A program made the position numbers and the translations under genes. Under the pieces are notes generated by a model, which did not search any database, was not told the origin of the DNA, and was given only the letters and a program-made list of their open reading frames with translations. This document shows positions 10,994-21,713 of a DNA stretch of 64,000 nt, one piece after another (the first letter of the stretch is position 1; every line of letters begins with the position of its first letter). This DNA comes from Oenanthe sinensis. Lineage: Eukaryota > Streptophyta > Magnoliopsida > Apiales > Apiaceae. The stretch is taken from NCBI GenBank assembly GCA_028671895.1, contig CM053810.1, forward strand, positions 62,001,501 to 62,065,500, given 5' to 3'.

Positions 10994-12101
10994 TGTTAAA
11001 CAATGTGAGTGTTACAGAAGGGGGGTTGAATGCAACTTACAAAATAATTATTTTTCTTGCTAACAACAAACAAGACAGTAACACTACTAAGTATAAAATG
11101 AAAACAAACTTAAGCAAGCATAAGATGACAGGTTTAACTTCAAAAAATAATTTTATTATTTTTTATTTGCTACAACTGACTGGAAAATAATTCCAACTAC
11201 AAAGAAACAAGAACAATGGATTTGCTAATGTTTCTAGCTTGAGAGAAAAACCTAGCTCAGTTGCATAAGGAAAAATACATGTGAGATATGTGTATTTATA
11301 CTAAAACACATATCTCACTTATATGTGTACTTTTCCTTTGCCCTAGAATAAATCTCAAAATAGAAACTGTGCTTTTATGGTTCAACATTGGCTTCATTCC
11401 ATTTGTAGATAAAGTTGTGCTAAGATGACAGAAATCTTTGACTCCTGGTGCACACATTGTCTTTTTGTTTGTCTTCTCCCAAGTTATAGTAGTAGGCTTG
11501 ACAGACCAGATAGTAATGTCTAAATCATTCCTTGTGCTTTCACTATCTAATCTGCTACTTGGAACAGACTGTCAACTTTACTAAAAGTTTACTGTCAACT
11601 TTTAGCTCCTCTTTAGTGATAGTATCTTTGGCTCCGCATATGTTGCTCTCAAGTCTTGATAGATCCTTGAAACTTATTGTCTCCAAAACTGTTGTCAACT
11701 ATCCTCGCCAAATGTGATGTCAGTAGAACATGGTGTCTGTGAATCTTCATTCTTCCGCCAAGTCTACTATCAATGGAATAATTGATGTCGTCTGTTCCTT
11801 TGTGCTGTCACTTGAATACACTGTCGTAGACTTCAGTTATAGAATGTTACTGTCAAAGTCTTGACCCATGCTGTGGCTGAACACTTTGTGAACTTCTACT
11901 TCATGGATCATGTTATTGTATTTGTACAAGACAGTAACTATTGAGACTTACTATCACCTACTTGGTTTTTAAATATACTGTTACAAGTGACAACTAAACA
12001 TACTGTCAATATACATATGACAGTATATTTTACTTAGTTAATTTCTAATTAATCTAAGTAACTTCTAGTTGATTACAATGTTAACACCACAATCTCTAAC
12101 A
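10994..12101 (-). repeat. Copia LTR, 1,108 bp
   Basis: On the minus strand it starts TGTTAGAGATTGTGG and ends CATTGTTTAACA, with the tRNA primer site immediately downstream. A TATA-like stretch lies about 11,295. Several short repeats of the type ACTGTCAACTTT occur inside. Confidence 0.7.
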
Positions 12102-12585
12102 CCTTCACTTACTTTCCTCAGTTTTAAAAGTTGGTAGTAGGGGGTAAGACGTAAGTCAATTAGAACCACTTAAGTAATTCACAAACCCATCATCAACTCT
12201 ATAAGATCATGATTTGTTGATAAATTTGATAATCTACTTTACTAAATTAAAGTATTACTAAATTAAAGTATGCACATGTTGTGCACTGAGATATCTTATT
12301 GGCTAATAATTGGATTCATAATTAAACCAAATTTATAGTTAGATACTTAGATCATAAGAAAGGAAATTTAAAAAAATGTTAGAGTTTAAAAAAAAGTATA
12401 ATTAAAATAAAAAATATGACATAAAAGAAATTTGTTAGCGGCTCATGTCTCGCATGGGCTTTTATGGCTAGTTTAACTTAAAGTAAATAAGTGTCATATG
12501 GGTGATAAGTTAATTATTATTTATAAGTTATTTAGGTGTTTGAATAATTTTACTTATAAGTCATTTAAAATTTTTATTAAAATTA
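12102..12585. other. AT-rich spacer, nothing recognised
   Basis: No gene-like frame. A short direct repeat TACTAAATTAAAGTA occurs near 12,238-12,270. Confidence 0.4.
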
Positions 12586-12589
12586 TAAT

Positions 12590-12832
12590 TTATAAGTTAA
12601 CAAAGTTAATTTGCATTAGATCAATTGTATTGATTATAATTGTATTAGATTTGTACGACTATATTATCTTTATTATATTATTATAATAAATATTATATTA
12701 TAAATAAAATAAATTATATATATTTAATATTTTTGAAAAGTGTTTACAATTTTTTGAAAAGTGTTACCAACCAACCAAACTAACAATAAACCCATATTTT
12801 GCTTATAACATGCTTATAATAATACAAGTTTA
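12590..12832 (-). repeat. MITE-like repeat family, inverted copy
   Basis: The reverse complement carries the same ordered blocks as the copies at 8.5-9.4 kb: TATTATAAGC head, GGTTTATTGTTAGTTTGG, GGTTGGTAACACTTTTC and CTAATACAATTATAATCAAT. Confidence 0.6.
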
Positions 12833-12835
12833 TAA

Positions 12836-12860
12836 CCCGTGCGAAGCACGAGATAACTAA
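12836..12860 (+). other. Hairpin followed by CTAA|T, Helitron-3'-end-like
   Basis: CCCGTGCGAAGCACGAG forms a short stem-loop and CTAA followed by T lies 4 nt further on. Helitron 3' ends are a small hairpin, then CTRR, inserted before T. The same arrangement is at 51,851-51,879. No matching 5' TC end or Rep/helicase was found, so this is a weak call. Confidence 0.3.
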
Positions 12861-13087
12861 TATTTAAATAAATTAATTTTTTATTTATATTTTTATTGAT
12901 ATTATAGTATAGATAGTATAGATAATATTTCGGATATAATAATAAAGTATAGATAGTATAGATATGAAATAAAAATTGAACGCAGGAAAATATATATACA
13001 TATTAAGAACTCAAATTATTATTTTACGCAACAAAGTAATAGTAAAAACATTCATATAAAATTCTTAAAAAATGTTACTACAGTGTA

Positions 13088-13345
13088 CTCCCTCCGTCCC
13101 CTTTTACTTGACTCTCATGGAAAAAAAATTGTCCCAAAATAGTTGTTCATATCTTATTTCAATATACTTTTTTACATATTTTTTCAAGATTACTCATAAT
13201 CTTATTTCTCATGTTTGACTCTACAACTCATTTTTAAATCTTCAAGACATTTATTAGAGGTAAACAAAAAAATAAACTATATAATTAAATACTTTCTTAA
13301 TATGTGTTTTTTTTCCATGAGGCTTAAGTAAAAAAGATGGAGGGA
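13088..13345. mobile_element. Stowaway-like MITE, 258 bp
   Basis: CTCCCTCCGTCCCC at the left and its imperfect complement ending GATGGAGGGA at the right, with TA directly outside each end (13,086-13,087 and 13,346-13,347). Sub-terminal blocks (TTACTTGACTCTCATGG and CCATGAGGCTTAAGTAA) also pair. Tc1/mariner-type MITEs have exactly this CTCCCTCCGT end and TA duplication. Confidence 0.85.
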
Positions 13346-13435
13346 TATAATATAAACATTAAGTATCCATTGACCCACAATAAAGAAAGTTGTGAATTCA
13401 AAACATGTTGACTCGCTGATTTTTAAATTTAATAA

Positions 13436-14340
13436 CTATGCGTTAACAATAGGAAGGCGAAGGCCTCTGCAGTTGCATGTGGGGCACATGGGATGAGTTG
13501 GGCCGGCAGAGGAGCTCGCAGAAAATGAAGTGATCTGTGAAAACCCATTGTTCAGTTCTGCTCTTGCATATTCAAACTCTTCATAATATTCTTGAGCAAT
13601 AGCTATTCCGTTTGGTATTCTAATACTCTCTAGCTCCGCTGCAACTTGTTTCATTGTAGGCCTGTTCCTCCCGATCATGTTCAAGCAACTATATGCAAGT
13701 TTAGCAAATGACATGATATTTTCTTGCACACCATCTTCTGTGATTCTTGAATCAATAATGTCGAGTACACGCTCCTCTTCCATGGTCAATATAAAAAGTG
13801 ATGCCAAGTTTTGTCCTTGGTCGTCTAGTGCAGATGTCAAGATTGGTTTTTGTCCTGTCAAGTGCTCACAACAAGAACGACCCCGAAGCTATGAACATCA
13901 CTTTTGTCTGTATATTGGCCTGATAGGAAGTATTCAGGATCCATGTAACCAAAAGTACCATGTACTCTTCTTGTTGACAAGTGAGTTTGATCAATTGAAA
14001 TTGATCCCGAAGTTCCAAAGTCTGCTACTTTTGCTCTATACTTGTCGTCCAAAAGTATATTTGTAGACTTGATATCTCGATGATATATTGGAATCGATGC
14101 AGAAGAGTGTAGATAGGAGACAGCTCCTGCAACTTCTGAGGCCACGGATTACGGATACACGGACATTCCATGTAAGTGGGAAGTCTTCATTGTGGTGATG
14201 TATATAATGGAAAAGTGTTCCATTAGGAATGAACTCGTAAACTAGTGAAGGGACAGAGAACATCCATGTAGCTTTACAATGTTCCTGTGGTTTATTTGTG
14301 ATAAAATTACAATCTCATTAATAAATTCTTCGATTTTAAA
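13436..14340 (-). pseudogene. Wall-associated-kinase-like (WAKL) pseudogene, kinase part
   Basis: WAK-like receptors are plasma-membrane Ser/Thr kinases linked to the cell wall. This copy keeps only the C-terminal two thirds of the kinase domain: EEFINEIVILSQINHRN (about 14,340-14,280), LVYEFIPNGTLFHYIH, YHRDIKSTNILLDD (catalytic loop HRD present), VADFGTS, HGTFGYMDPEYF, SDVHSFGVVLV, then GRNRPTMKQVAAELESIR and a Ser-rich tail. Three frame breaks lie near 14,260, 14,140 and 13,862. The glycine loop, transmembrane and extracellular exons are absent. A second WAKL remnant sits 1.1 kb away on the same strand, suggesting a decayed tandem cluster. Confidence 0.9.
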
Positions 14341-14569
14341 TAAAATGTGTAAAAATACGGTTTTGCAACTTTTCAAGGGGTTGTTTTTTTGTTGCAACTT
14401 GTATTTTTGCAAAAAAACCGGTAGATGATAAAATCGCAATTTTTTTAAAAAAAAGTAATATTTTTGGTAAATAACCCAATATATTCTAGAAATTTATTAA
14501 TATAACAAGATTAATGAATAAATAAAATTAACAAAAATATTAACTCCTCCATTAATATATGTTACAATA

Positions 14570-14825
14570 CTCCCTTTATCTCAGAATATGTGTCTCCTTG
14601 ATTTTTGTGTGGTCAAATTGACCCAAGTTTGACCGTAAATTAAAAATTATTCTTTTACATTTTTCAAAAATTAAAAGATATATTTTAAAATTTATTAGAT
14701 ATATTTTTTAATGATGTAATTTTAAAATTTTTCTTAGTTATATATTATGTGTAATATTCGGTTAAAAAGTAGTCAATTTGATTAACAAAAATACAAATAA
14801 GACAATTATTTTGAGATGGAGGGAG
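14570..14825. mobile_element. Second Stowaway-like MITE, about 256 bp
   Basis: Starts CTCCCTTTATCTCAGAATA after TA (14,568-14,569) and ends TTATTTTGAGATGGAGGGAG. The ends are imperfect inverted repeats. The right TA is displaced by a few bases (TTGGGAGTA). AT-rich middle, no coding capacity. Confidence 0.75.
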
Positions 14826-14829
14826 TTGG

Positions 14830-15430
14830 GAGTACATAGTAATCGAACCTAAGTAGCATGTTCATAAACATAATCATCAACTTATATTTTCCGGATTGAG
14901 ATTTCTTATAAGTTGAAAAATGTATGTATTTTTCAATTTATAAGTTATTTATAAGGGAAACAAACATTGGAGTTTATTAATTGAAAATTGTTCATAAGCC
15001 TCCTTGTGAAGCCGAACTCTTTCCGTGATCAACTTCCACTTGTTCTTGTTCATGGAACAAACCTTAAAATCGTAAAATCGGGTTCAATTTTAGCTCGAAC
15101 ACCAAACCATTCGGAAGTAACTCAGCTTATTTACAACTCTAAAACAAGCCAGGTAGATATTACACGAAAGAAAACTGCATATAAACAGTTTAGTTTTGTA
15201 ACATTTCTTAATTATTACCAAAATTAACTTGTAATATAACGTTCGAGATAGCTGCGCCTCTTATCAACAGCTAAGAGTTTAGACTAAAATTCTAAAATCA
15301 TACTGTAAAATATTTTAATAAAAATAATATTGAGTGCCCATTAACCCAATAATATAGGCATATAGCAATATCTCCTCCAGAGAGAGTTGTGAGTTTGAAA
15401 CATGTTGACTTGTTGATTTTAAATTCAAGA
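14830..15430. other. Spacer between WAKL remnants
   Basis: A plus-strand open frame at 14,988-15,227 has no recognisable similarity and no gene context; nothing else seen. Confidence 0.4.
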
Positions 15431-15439
15431 AACTATGGG

Positions 15440-16553
15440 GGTAGCATAGAAAGGCCTCTACACTCTGTAGTTGCACATGGGGTAGGTTGGGCCTTAAGAG
15501 AAGCTCATAGAAGTTGAAGCAATCTCTGAAAACTCATTTACTTTTGTTCTTGCATATCCAACCTGTTCATAATGGTGCTGAGCAGTAGGCATTTCATTCG
15601 GCATTCTGATACTCTCTAGCTCTCCTGCAACTTGTTTCATGGTAGGTCTGTTCCTCCCGTTAGTGTTTAAGCATCTATATGCAATATATCCAATCTCTTT
15701 ATAATGGTGCTGAGCAGTAGACAGTACCTTGTCCTCCTTGTCCAAGGATTCGATCTACATTATAGTGGTCAGTTGCCTTTTCTAGTTCCTTTGAAGTAAA
15801 TTTGGTTCTCAACATTATTTTCAGTAGAAGACAATTGTCGCTGCAATAAGAGGCCACCATTTCTCACAAAAAACTTCTCCTGTTGTTTGTTCTTTTTCTT
15901 TGTTTCATTGCTTTCTTTAAACACCACCCAATGGTGAGTACCAACAGCACCCCTATTATTACAAAAACTGTGTATTTTCGAATAAATCAAACTGATAAAA
16001 CCTGATGAATTTTTCAACCAGAACAATTATTATTTAGTTAATCATAATGGAAGAGGCAAGTTAATTAGCATGTCAAAAAAGAGAACATATGCACAACTAA
16101 TATAACTAGACACCTTACTTATCCTTAATTGCACTTTCAATAAGAAACCGAATCAGCTTATAAAAATGGTCGAATAATTTCCCGAGGACAGCAGAATTTC
16201 CAACACTAAACATTTGTGTGTATATGAGTACATATTACCAACTTCATATATGAGTGTACTAGAAGCTGAAAAGATTATTTGAGGTAAGACACTAATCTAC
16301 CTACTAAGCTAATGGGGAACAGTTGTGTTTATAAATAACAAAGATATGCTTCACAAAGAAAGATAATTCTGAAAAAGCCATGTACAAGTCCTCAGACAAT
16401 CGAGAATTGACCTGACCCATAGTAGCAAAGTTTTCTGAAAAAGCCAATGTAGCGTGGACTTGGCTTAGAAGGATGTTGCTGAGGACTTTGTGCAGATACT
16501 TGTTGCATAAACAATAATAATACTAGCATCTGTAGCACCAATTGTACAGCCAT
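15440..16553 (-). pseudogene. Second WAKL pseudogene, kinase core deleted
   Basis: From 16,553 downwards: a short first exon with a signal peptide, then spacer. At about 15,990-15,880 there is a transmembrane stretch (VIIGVLLVLTIGWCL, one frame) and the juxtamembrane block KFFVRNGGLLLQRQLSS. Next come ELEKATDHY-like sequence and the glycine-loop motif GQGGQGTV. Immediately after it the sequence jumps to the C-terminal end of the kinase (RCLNTNGRNRPTMKQVAGEL) and the tail. Nearly the whole catalytic domain, including the HRD and DFG motifs, is deleted. The extracellular GUB_WAK/EGF part is also missing. A 20-nt block around TAATGGTGCTGAGCAGTAG occurs twice (15,571 and 15,701 regions), one copy at the deletion junction. 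Confidence 0.85.
16392..16553 (-). CDS. Signal-peptide exon remnant of the WAKL pseudogene
   Basis: ATG at 16,553 gives MAVQLVLQMLVLLLFMQQ, a classical signal peptide core, then VSAQSPQQHPSKPSP, resembling the start of WAKL ectodomains (AQSP followed by Pro-rich sequence). The frame stops after 53 codons at 16,392. The galacturonan-binding Cys pattern expected next is absent. Probably not a functional gene on its own. Confidence 0.55.
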   Translation of the reverse strand: MAVQLVLQMLVLLLFMQQVSAQSPQQHPSKPSPRYIGFFRKLCYYGSGQFSIV

Positions 16554-16554
16554 C

Positions 16555-17091
16555 TCTATCAAGTCTTGAAGATCATAGCAAACAAAATGGACACAAGGGA
16601 AATGTTTTTTTGGTGCATGCTACTGACCTTGAAATATATAACACAGAGTTGCAAAAAGAAATGAGTGCAAGTTATTTATAATAGAGATGCAAGGAAATTA
16701 GTTAGAATTGAGATATGCCAACTTTCATATCCTTGATTTAATTTGTTTAGGAGCAAATAATTTCGATGTAGGATACAATTTAAATTGATTTGATTTTATT
16801 AGATAAACCTGAATAATTATATGAATACATGATTGTCATCACTATCAAGGCTTCAACTGTGATTTAGATTTGTGGTTGCTGATAATAAAAAATTAATTTG
16901 ATATCGTATTTCATATATTCTCAAACGTTTGTTAACTTTTTAATGTTACATTGCTATTATTTTAAACATATATAAAAAATATTTTCAATACAATTATTTC
17001 TCACTTAAGGTGATAAAAAATTTATGCATTTGGATTTGTGCCCCCAAAAAATGAATTCAAGTTAGTTTTTTTTCCAACTAAAAAGTAATAA

Positions 17092-17095
<4 letters not shown>
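16555..17095. other. Spacer upstream of the TPX2-like gene
   Basis: AT-rich, no protein-like frame. Confidence 0.4.

Positions 17096-17138
<43 letters not shown>
17096..17138. repeat. (GA)n microsatellite
   Basis: About 21 GA units roughly 260 bp before the TPX2-like start codon. Could be part of the promoter (GAGA-type repeats are common there) but no function is shown. Confidence 0.95.
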
Positions 17139-17141
<3 letters not shown>

Positions 17142-17301
17142 TATTTTAAATTTTTAAGAGATAAAATCGAAAGGCCCTAAACAAACAAAGCCCAAAGAAA
17201 GTAGCCGTTACGTACAGCGCGCTAACGTTCTTCTTCGAGTCCGCGTCTAAAAATCATATCATAATCATAATAATCCACAAATAAAATCAAACCCCCTCTC
17301 A

Positions 17302-17332
17302 AAACCCTAACATTTCTCGGATATATATATAC
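17302..17332 (+). promoter_or_regulatory. Telo-box and TATA-like stretch of the TPX2-like gene
   Basis: AAACCCTAA at 17,302-17,310 is a perfect telo-box, a motif enriched in promoters of cell-cycle and ribosomal genes in plants. ATATATATATA at about 17,320-17,332 lies 70-80 bp before the ATG and could be the TATA element. Position-based inference. Confidence 0.5.
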
Positions 17333-17401
17333 ACACAGCTCTAAACACTAAGCATTCTATATCCAAACACTCGCCTGAATCTTCAATTTACCCTGTCGCC
17401 G

Positions 17402-20400
17402 ATGAATTTAACCGCCAAAAATTCCGATACAGTAACTCCGGTGAAATCGAACCGGTCGAAACTCACTGAAATGCCGAAAAAATCGGAGAATTCGAACCCT
17501 AATTTCACCACTCCCAATGCCAAGCCATCGAATTCCGCGGCAAACAAATCTGTTAAGAAATCGCCGATATCTGTACGGAAAAGCCCTAATCTGGTGAACA
17601 CTAAGATTCGAGAGAGGCGATTTGTGGTTGCGAAGAAGATTTCGAAGAAATCGACTTCTTCGAATGTGTCGTGTAAGTGTTTGATTGGTGGAAAATTGAA
17701 AAAATGTGCTTGTGTTGCTTATGAATCACTTAGGGCTTCTCAGGAAGGCTTTTTTAAGAATTTGAAAAATGTTCGTGATTGCGGTGGTGAGAGAGATGAG
17801 AATCAGATTAGAGAAGAGGATGAAGAGGAAGAAGCGATTAATTTGATTGATCGAGATGCTAATTTGGATGAGAGTGAGGTGAGTGGTGAAATTGGGAGTG
17901 CAACGTTGAAGAGGAGAAGGGATAAGTTGTTGGAAGAAGCGAGGCGTAGTGTGCCGGAATCTGGAAGAGTAATGCATTTGGTTAAGGCTTTCGAGAAATT
18001 GCTTTCGATTCAAAAGTCCAAGGATTTTGATAAAGAGGATGACAAGGAAGGAGAAGATACAAACAAGGGGATAAAGTGGGCATTGCCGGGGTTGCAATTT
18101 GATAAGGTTCCTGAAACACAGGTGTCAGCTTCTTCGTTTTGTCCATCGGATTTATTGCTTACTTCTGAGAGTCTAGGATTGGATTCGGTGGTTGGTTCTT
18201 CGTTGGATGGCAGCCAAGGGAGGTTGGTATCAGTTATATGGCTGATACGTATTAATAATTTGTTTAATAAAGTTTATTTGGATTTGGATTTGTGTTTCTG
18301 ATTTGGTTTTGTGTTTTTTTTAAGCTTTACTGTTTCTAACAGGACATCTGGTGGTGGTCGGAGGAGCAGGCGAAATGTATGATTGCAATCTATGCTTTCT
18401 ATAATTGATATTCGGAGTTGTCAAATGCATTTTGAGTGATTAATATTGTTGTGTGTTTGTTGCAGAGTGTGGATTTATGTGGAAGGTTGGGTGGAAGGAA
18501 CTGGAGGAGGCAGCAGCGAAAAGTTACCTCCCAGAAACCCTTCCTTCTTCGAACTGAGGTTTGTTGCATACCTTTGAAAGCTTATTCTACATTTTGCATG
18601 AATTTGTTCTGGTTTCAAGTGCTACCGCCTTAAATATATTATTAGTTTTAGACTGGGATAATTTGTATATTAGGAAGTAGAAACATGTTAAATTTTTAAC
18701 TTGAGAAAGGAAAGTAAAGTTAGAGATATCAGTTTGGTGTTGGTTTGACTAATCCTGCTTAGTTGCTAGGCTCATGGTTGATACTAATATATTCCTAAAC
18801 CTGCATTTAGATCCATTCAATCTACCTTTACATGCCAAAACACTGAATAAATACACTAAATTTGCTGCCGAGGTATTGTGTTGAGTTTTAAAACACAAAT
18901 AATCACAAGATTTTTTTTCGTGTCCTTTGAATAATACCGATGGGCTTTTGTTTGGACAAATTGAGACGATCTTAGGATTCTACTCTGGGTACCTGTTAAA
19001 GTAGAAGAGTGAGTATGCACATCCCTTATATGGCGGTTGAGTAAAATGACAGCCTGGAAGAAAGAAGCTTTTGCAGGAAATGCTTTATATTTTATACACT
19101 TCACTGACGATTGGCACACTGGGCCGTGTACCATCATTGAATTTAAAACTTTTATGAAACCAATTAATTCCGCTTTTCAATTTTCGAACAGAAGATTCTG
19201 TAGGCCTCAAGCATCTATCATCTCTTTCAGTAATAACTAACAAGCAAGTACAGTGGAACCTATCGATGCTGGTAAAATATTTGTTAATTTGTACATATCA
19301 TCAGTATATCTTTTCATTTTCATGCTCTAAAATTAGTATATAAATCGGATGTAGTTAATGCTTTTTTGTTGTTGCTGCTAAATGGTAGTTGATGCTATTA
19401 CAAGCACAGACTACAGAGCTTAAATTATCTAAAACATTTTGTACAGAGCTTACTGTATTCTTTTGATCAAGGTCCTTTTCTTCCAAGTACTTCAGTTTTT
19501 CTCGTTTCATGTGAAATGAATATTTCATGTAATACTGGTGATAAATCTTGATGTAGGAAAGGGGAAGGTGCAAGGAGGAAGAATTTATCAAGAAAGTGCA
19601 AGAAAAGAAGATTGAGGAAGAAAAGCAGAGAATACCAATTGCGCAAGGTCTCCCCTGGACAACAGATGAACCAGAGGTGAGATTGTAAATATATTTGTAT
19701 TAAGTTATATTTTGCAGTGGAGGACCCCTCTGTTAAAATTATAGCTTGCCAAGGAAACTGCCTGTATGAACAATTAATGGGTAGACACTCATGTCAGAGG
19801 GGACTTTGTACCTATTACCCACATGTAAATATCACGTTTGCACTGGGGAACATTTATATCAAGGCTCATAAATTTATTTTGAAAATAAGAACATGATTAT
19901 GTCATTATGATACATATCATGTTGAATTTTTTAAGAAATTATGAGAAATGGGAAGCCACTCATGTCATAGAGGACTTCATATCTATTACCCTCGTTTGAA
20001 TATCACTTTCCTAAGGGAAAAATTGTTGAATTTTAGGTAGCTTATAAAATAATTATAGATATACGAGCATTGATAGATCTGAAAATACAATCTCTTATAA
20101 AATGCAAAATAAAATTCATATGAGAGGTTAAATTTTCTAGCTATATTTTTAACATATTGTTGACTTGAGTTACTCAGCGTCTGGCAAAACCTCCTGTCAG
20201 AGAAAGTACAAAACCAGTTGATGTAGTACTCCATAGCGATGCAAGGGCTGTAGAGCGTGCTGAGTTTGATCACCAGGTATCCTATCCGATAATGCCTTTA
20301 TCTTTGCGTGTACTTGTCAGCTAAAAACATTTTGCACTTGCTTTGTATCAAAGCTTGATCCTGTATGTGAATGTAATTCTGTGTTTCAGGTGGCAGAGAA

Positions 20401-20866
20401 AATGAGTTTGATTGAGCAATACAGAATGGAGATGGAAAGACAGCAGAAGGTTAGATTAATTAAAATTTTCGATCACATAGATGAATGAATTATTATAACT
20501 AGATAGAATTACCCGTAACGCTGGGTATTAAATATTTTAACTGATTCATAATTATGTTGGATAGTTGGAAGAAGAAGAAGAGATAAGAAGACTCAGAAAG
20601 GAGCTTGTTCCAAGAGCCCAACCAATGCCTTACTTTGACAGGCCTTTCATCCCCAGAAGGTAAACTTTGGTGTTTATAGGATGTGTATGTATATGTCTGT
20701 TTCTGATAAGATAAATGAGCAACTTTTTCATATTTTTTTCATTTGCAGATCAGATAAGCAACCAACCATACCGAAGGAGCCAAGATTCCATCTACCTCAA
20801 CACAAGAAGATCAAGTCTTGCATGTCTTGGAATGCCATGTACACCCACCAACAAGGAGTACTGTAG
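17402..20866 (+). CDS. TPX2-family microtubule-associated protein, 479 aa, 8 exons
   Basis: Exons fitted by splice consensus and phase: 17,402-18,222; 18,343-18,376; 18,466-18,558; 19,557-19,676; 20,178-20,276; 20,390-20,449; 20,565-20,659; 20,749-20,866 (TAG). Total 1,440 nt. The N-terminal third is basic and Ser/Asn-rich. A paired Cys motif CKC...CAC (residues 91-105) precedes YESLRASQEGFF, and an acidic run follows at 137-144. The TPX2 C-terminal signature is PFLLRTE/ERG spanning the exon 3/4 junction (about residue 310-320). It is followed by charged helices and EKMSLIEQYRMEMERQQK and RPFIPRRSDK blocks. TPX2-type proteins bind spindle and cortical microtubules; Arabidopsis relatives such as At5g62240 have this Cys-plus-TPX2 layout. 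The Aurora-binding N-terminal motif of true TPX2 is not seen. Confidence 0.9.
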
Positions 20867-20879
20867 TATTTTTGGTCTT

Positions 20880-21713
20880 GTGGTTTAGGGGATGGTATAT
20901 GGGAACTGCCATGAAGTTTTGAAAAAAGTAAATCTTTTAGTTTGTTATCATATTTACAGTTAATTTGAGATATCTCAAATTCAAAGTGTACTCATTTTAA
21001 GGATTGGTACAATAAATAGAAAAATTAGTAAAACTGTTTTATAGTAAATGGCTAATATACTTCTAGCATCCAAAAGCACCAATATGTTTCTTTTTTACTT
21101 CTAGCACTCGTGTGCGTTTCGTTCAGGTATGCGATATTCTACAAGTTATATCATTCCTCTGGCACACACAATGGTCGTCTGAGAATCCTGATAAACCTTG
21201 CTACACACAATGGACAGTGTTTTACCCTTGTATAAATCATAGAAGTATTTGGAACTGTATTGACGAAATATATGATTAAATTTTGTAGTGGTCATATGAC
21301 CTGTGTAAGTCAAAATTTCTCAGGATGAGGTGAAAAGTTCATATGAAGAAAAATTATTTTTTTAAAAAAAAAATCAAGTAGGATTATTTGAAGAACAACT
21401 AAAGCAAGAGGAGGTTATACTGCAAGTACTGCTGAACTTGAAACTTTTTAGTAATAGTAATAGTAATTTGTAAAATTAACATTGGAAAGGTGAAAATGAT
21501 CTGTTTTATTGGAGGTATCGAATTAATACAACTGATACTAACCAAAATCTGCTTGATAAAAAAGACACAGCAGAGACAACAATTTTCTTTGATCTCAACG
21601 ACATTGTAGACAATAGGCCAGCTTCCTATATGCGAATAACCAAGAACCTTGTTTCTTCTCTCTGTATTTCCTAATAACTAAAACTGCTTTCTGGTCCGAA
21701 TTCACTGCAATCA
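20880..21713. other. TPX2-like 3' end and BCCP promoter region
   Basis: A possible polyadenylation signal AATAAA lies at about 21,011. The rest is spacer and presumed BCCP 5' leader (pyrimidine-rich TTTCTTCTCTCTG near 21,651-21,665). Confidence 0.4.

Larger units (their letters stand above)
9357..12101 (-). mobile_element. Copia element, 5' half (LTR, primer site, gag)
   Basis: On the minus strand: a long LTR (12,101-10,994, TGTTAGAGATT...TTTAACA), then a primer-binding region ACTGGTATCACAGC (about 10,993-10,980), then a long gag. Protease, integrase, reverse transcriptase and the 3' LTR are absent. Long LTR plus long coiled gag suggests the SIRE/Maximus lineage (inference). Copies of one MITE family lie on either side in opposite orientation. 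Confidence 0.75.

Noticed and set aside
17383..18097. Minus-strand frames overlapping TPX2-like exon 1
   Set aside because: Shadows of the well-supported plus-strand coding exon.
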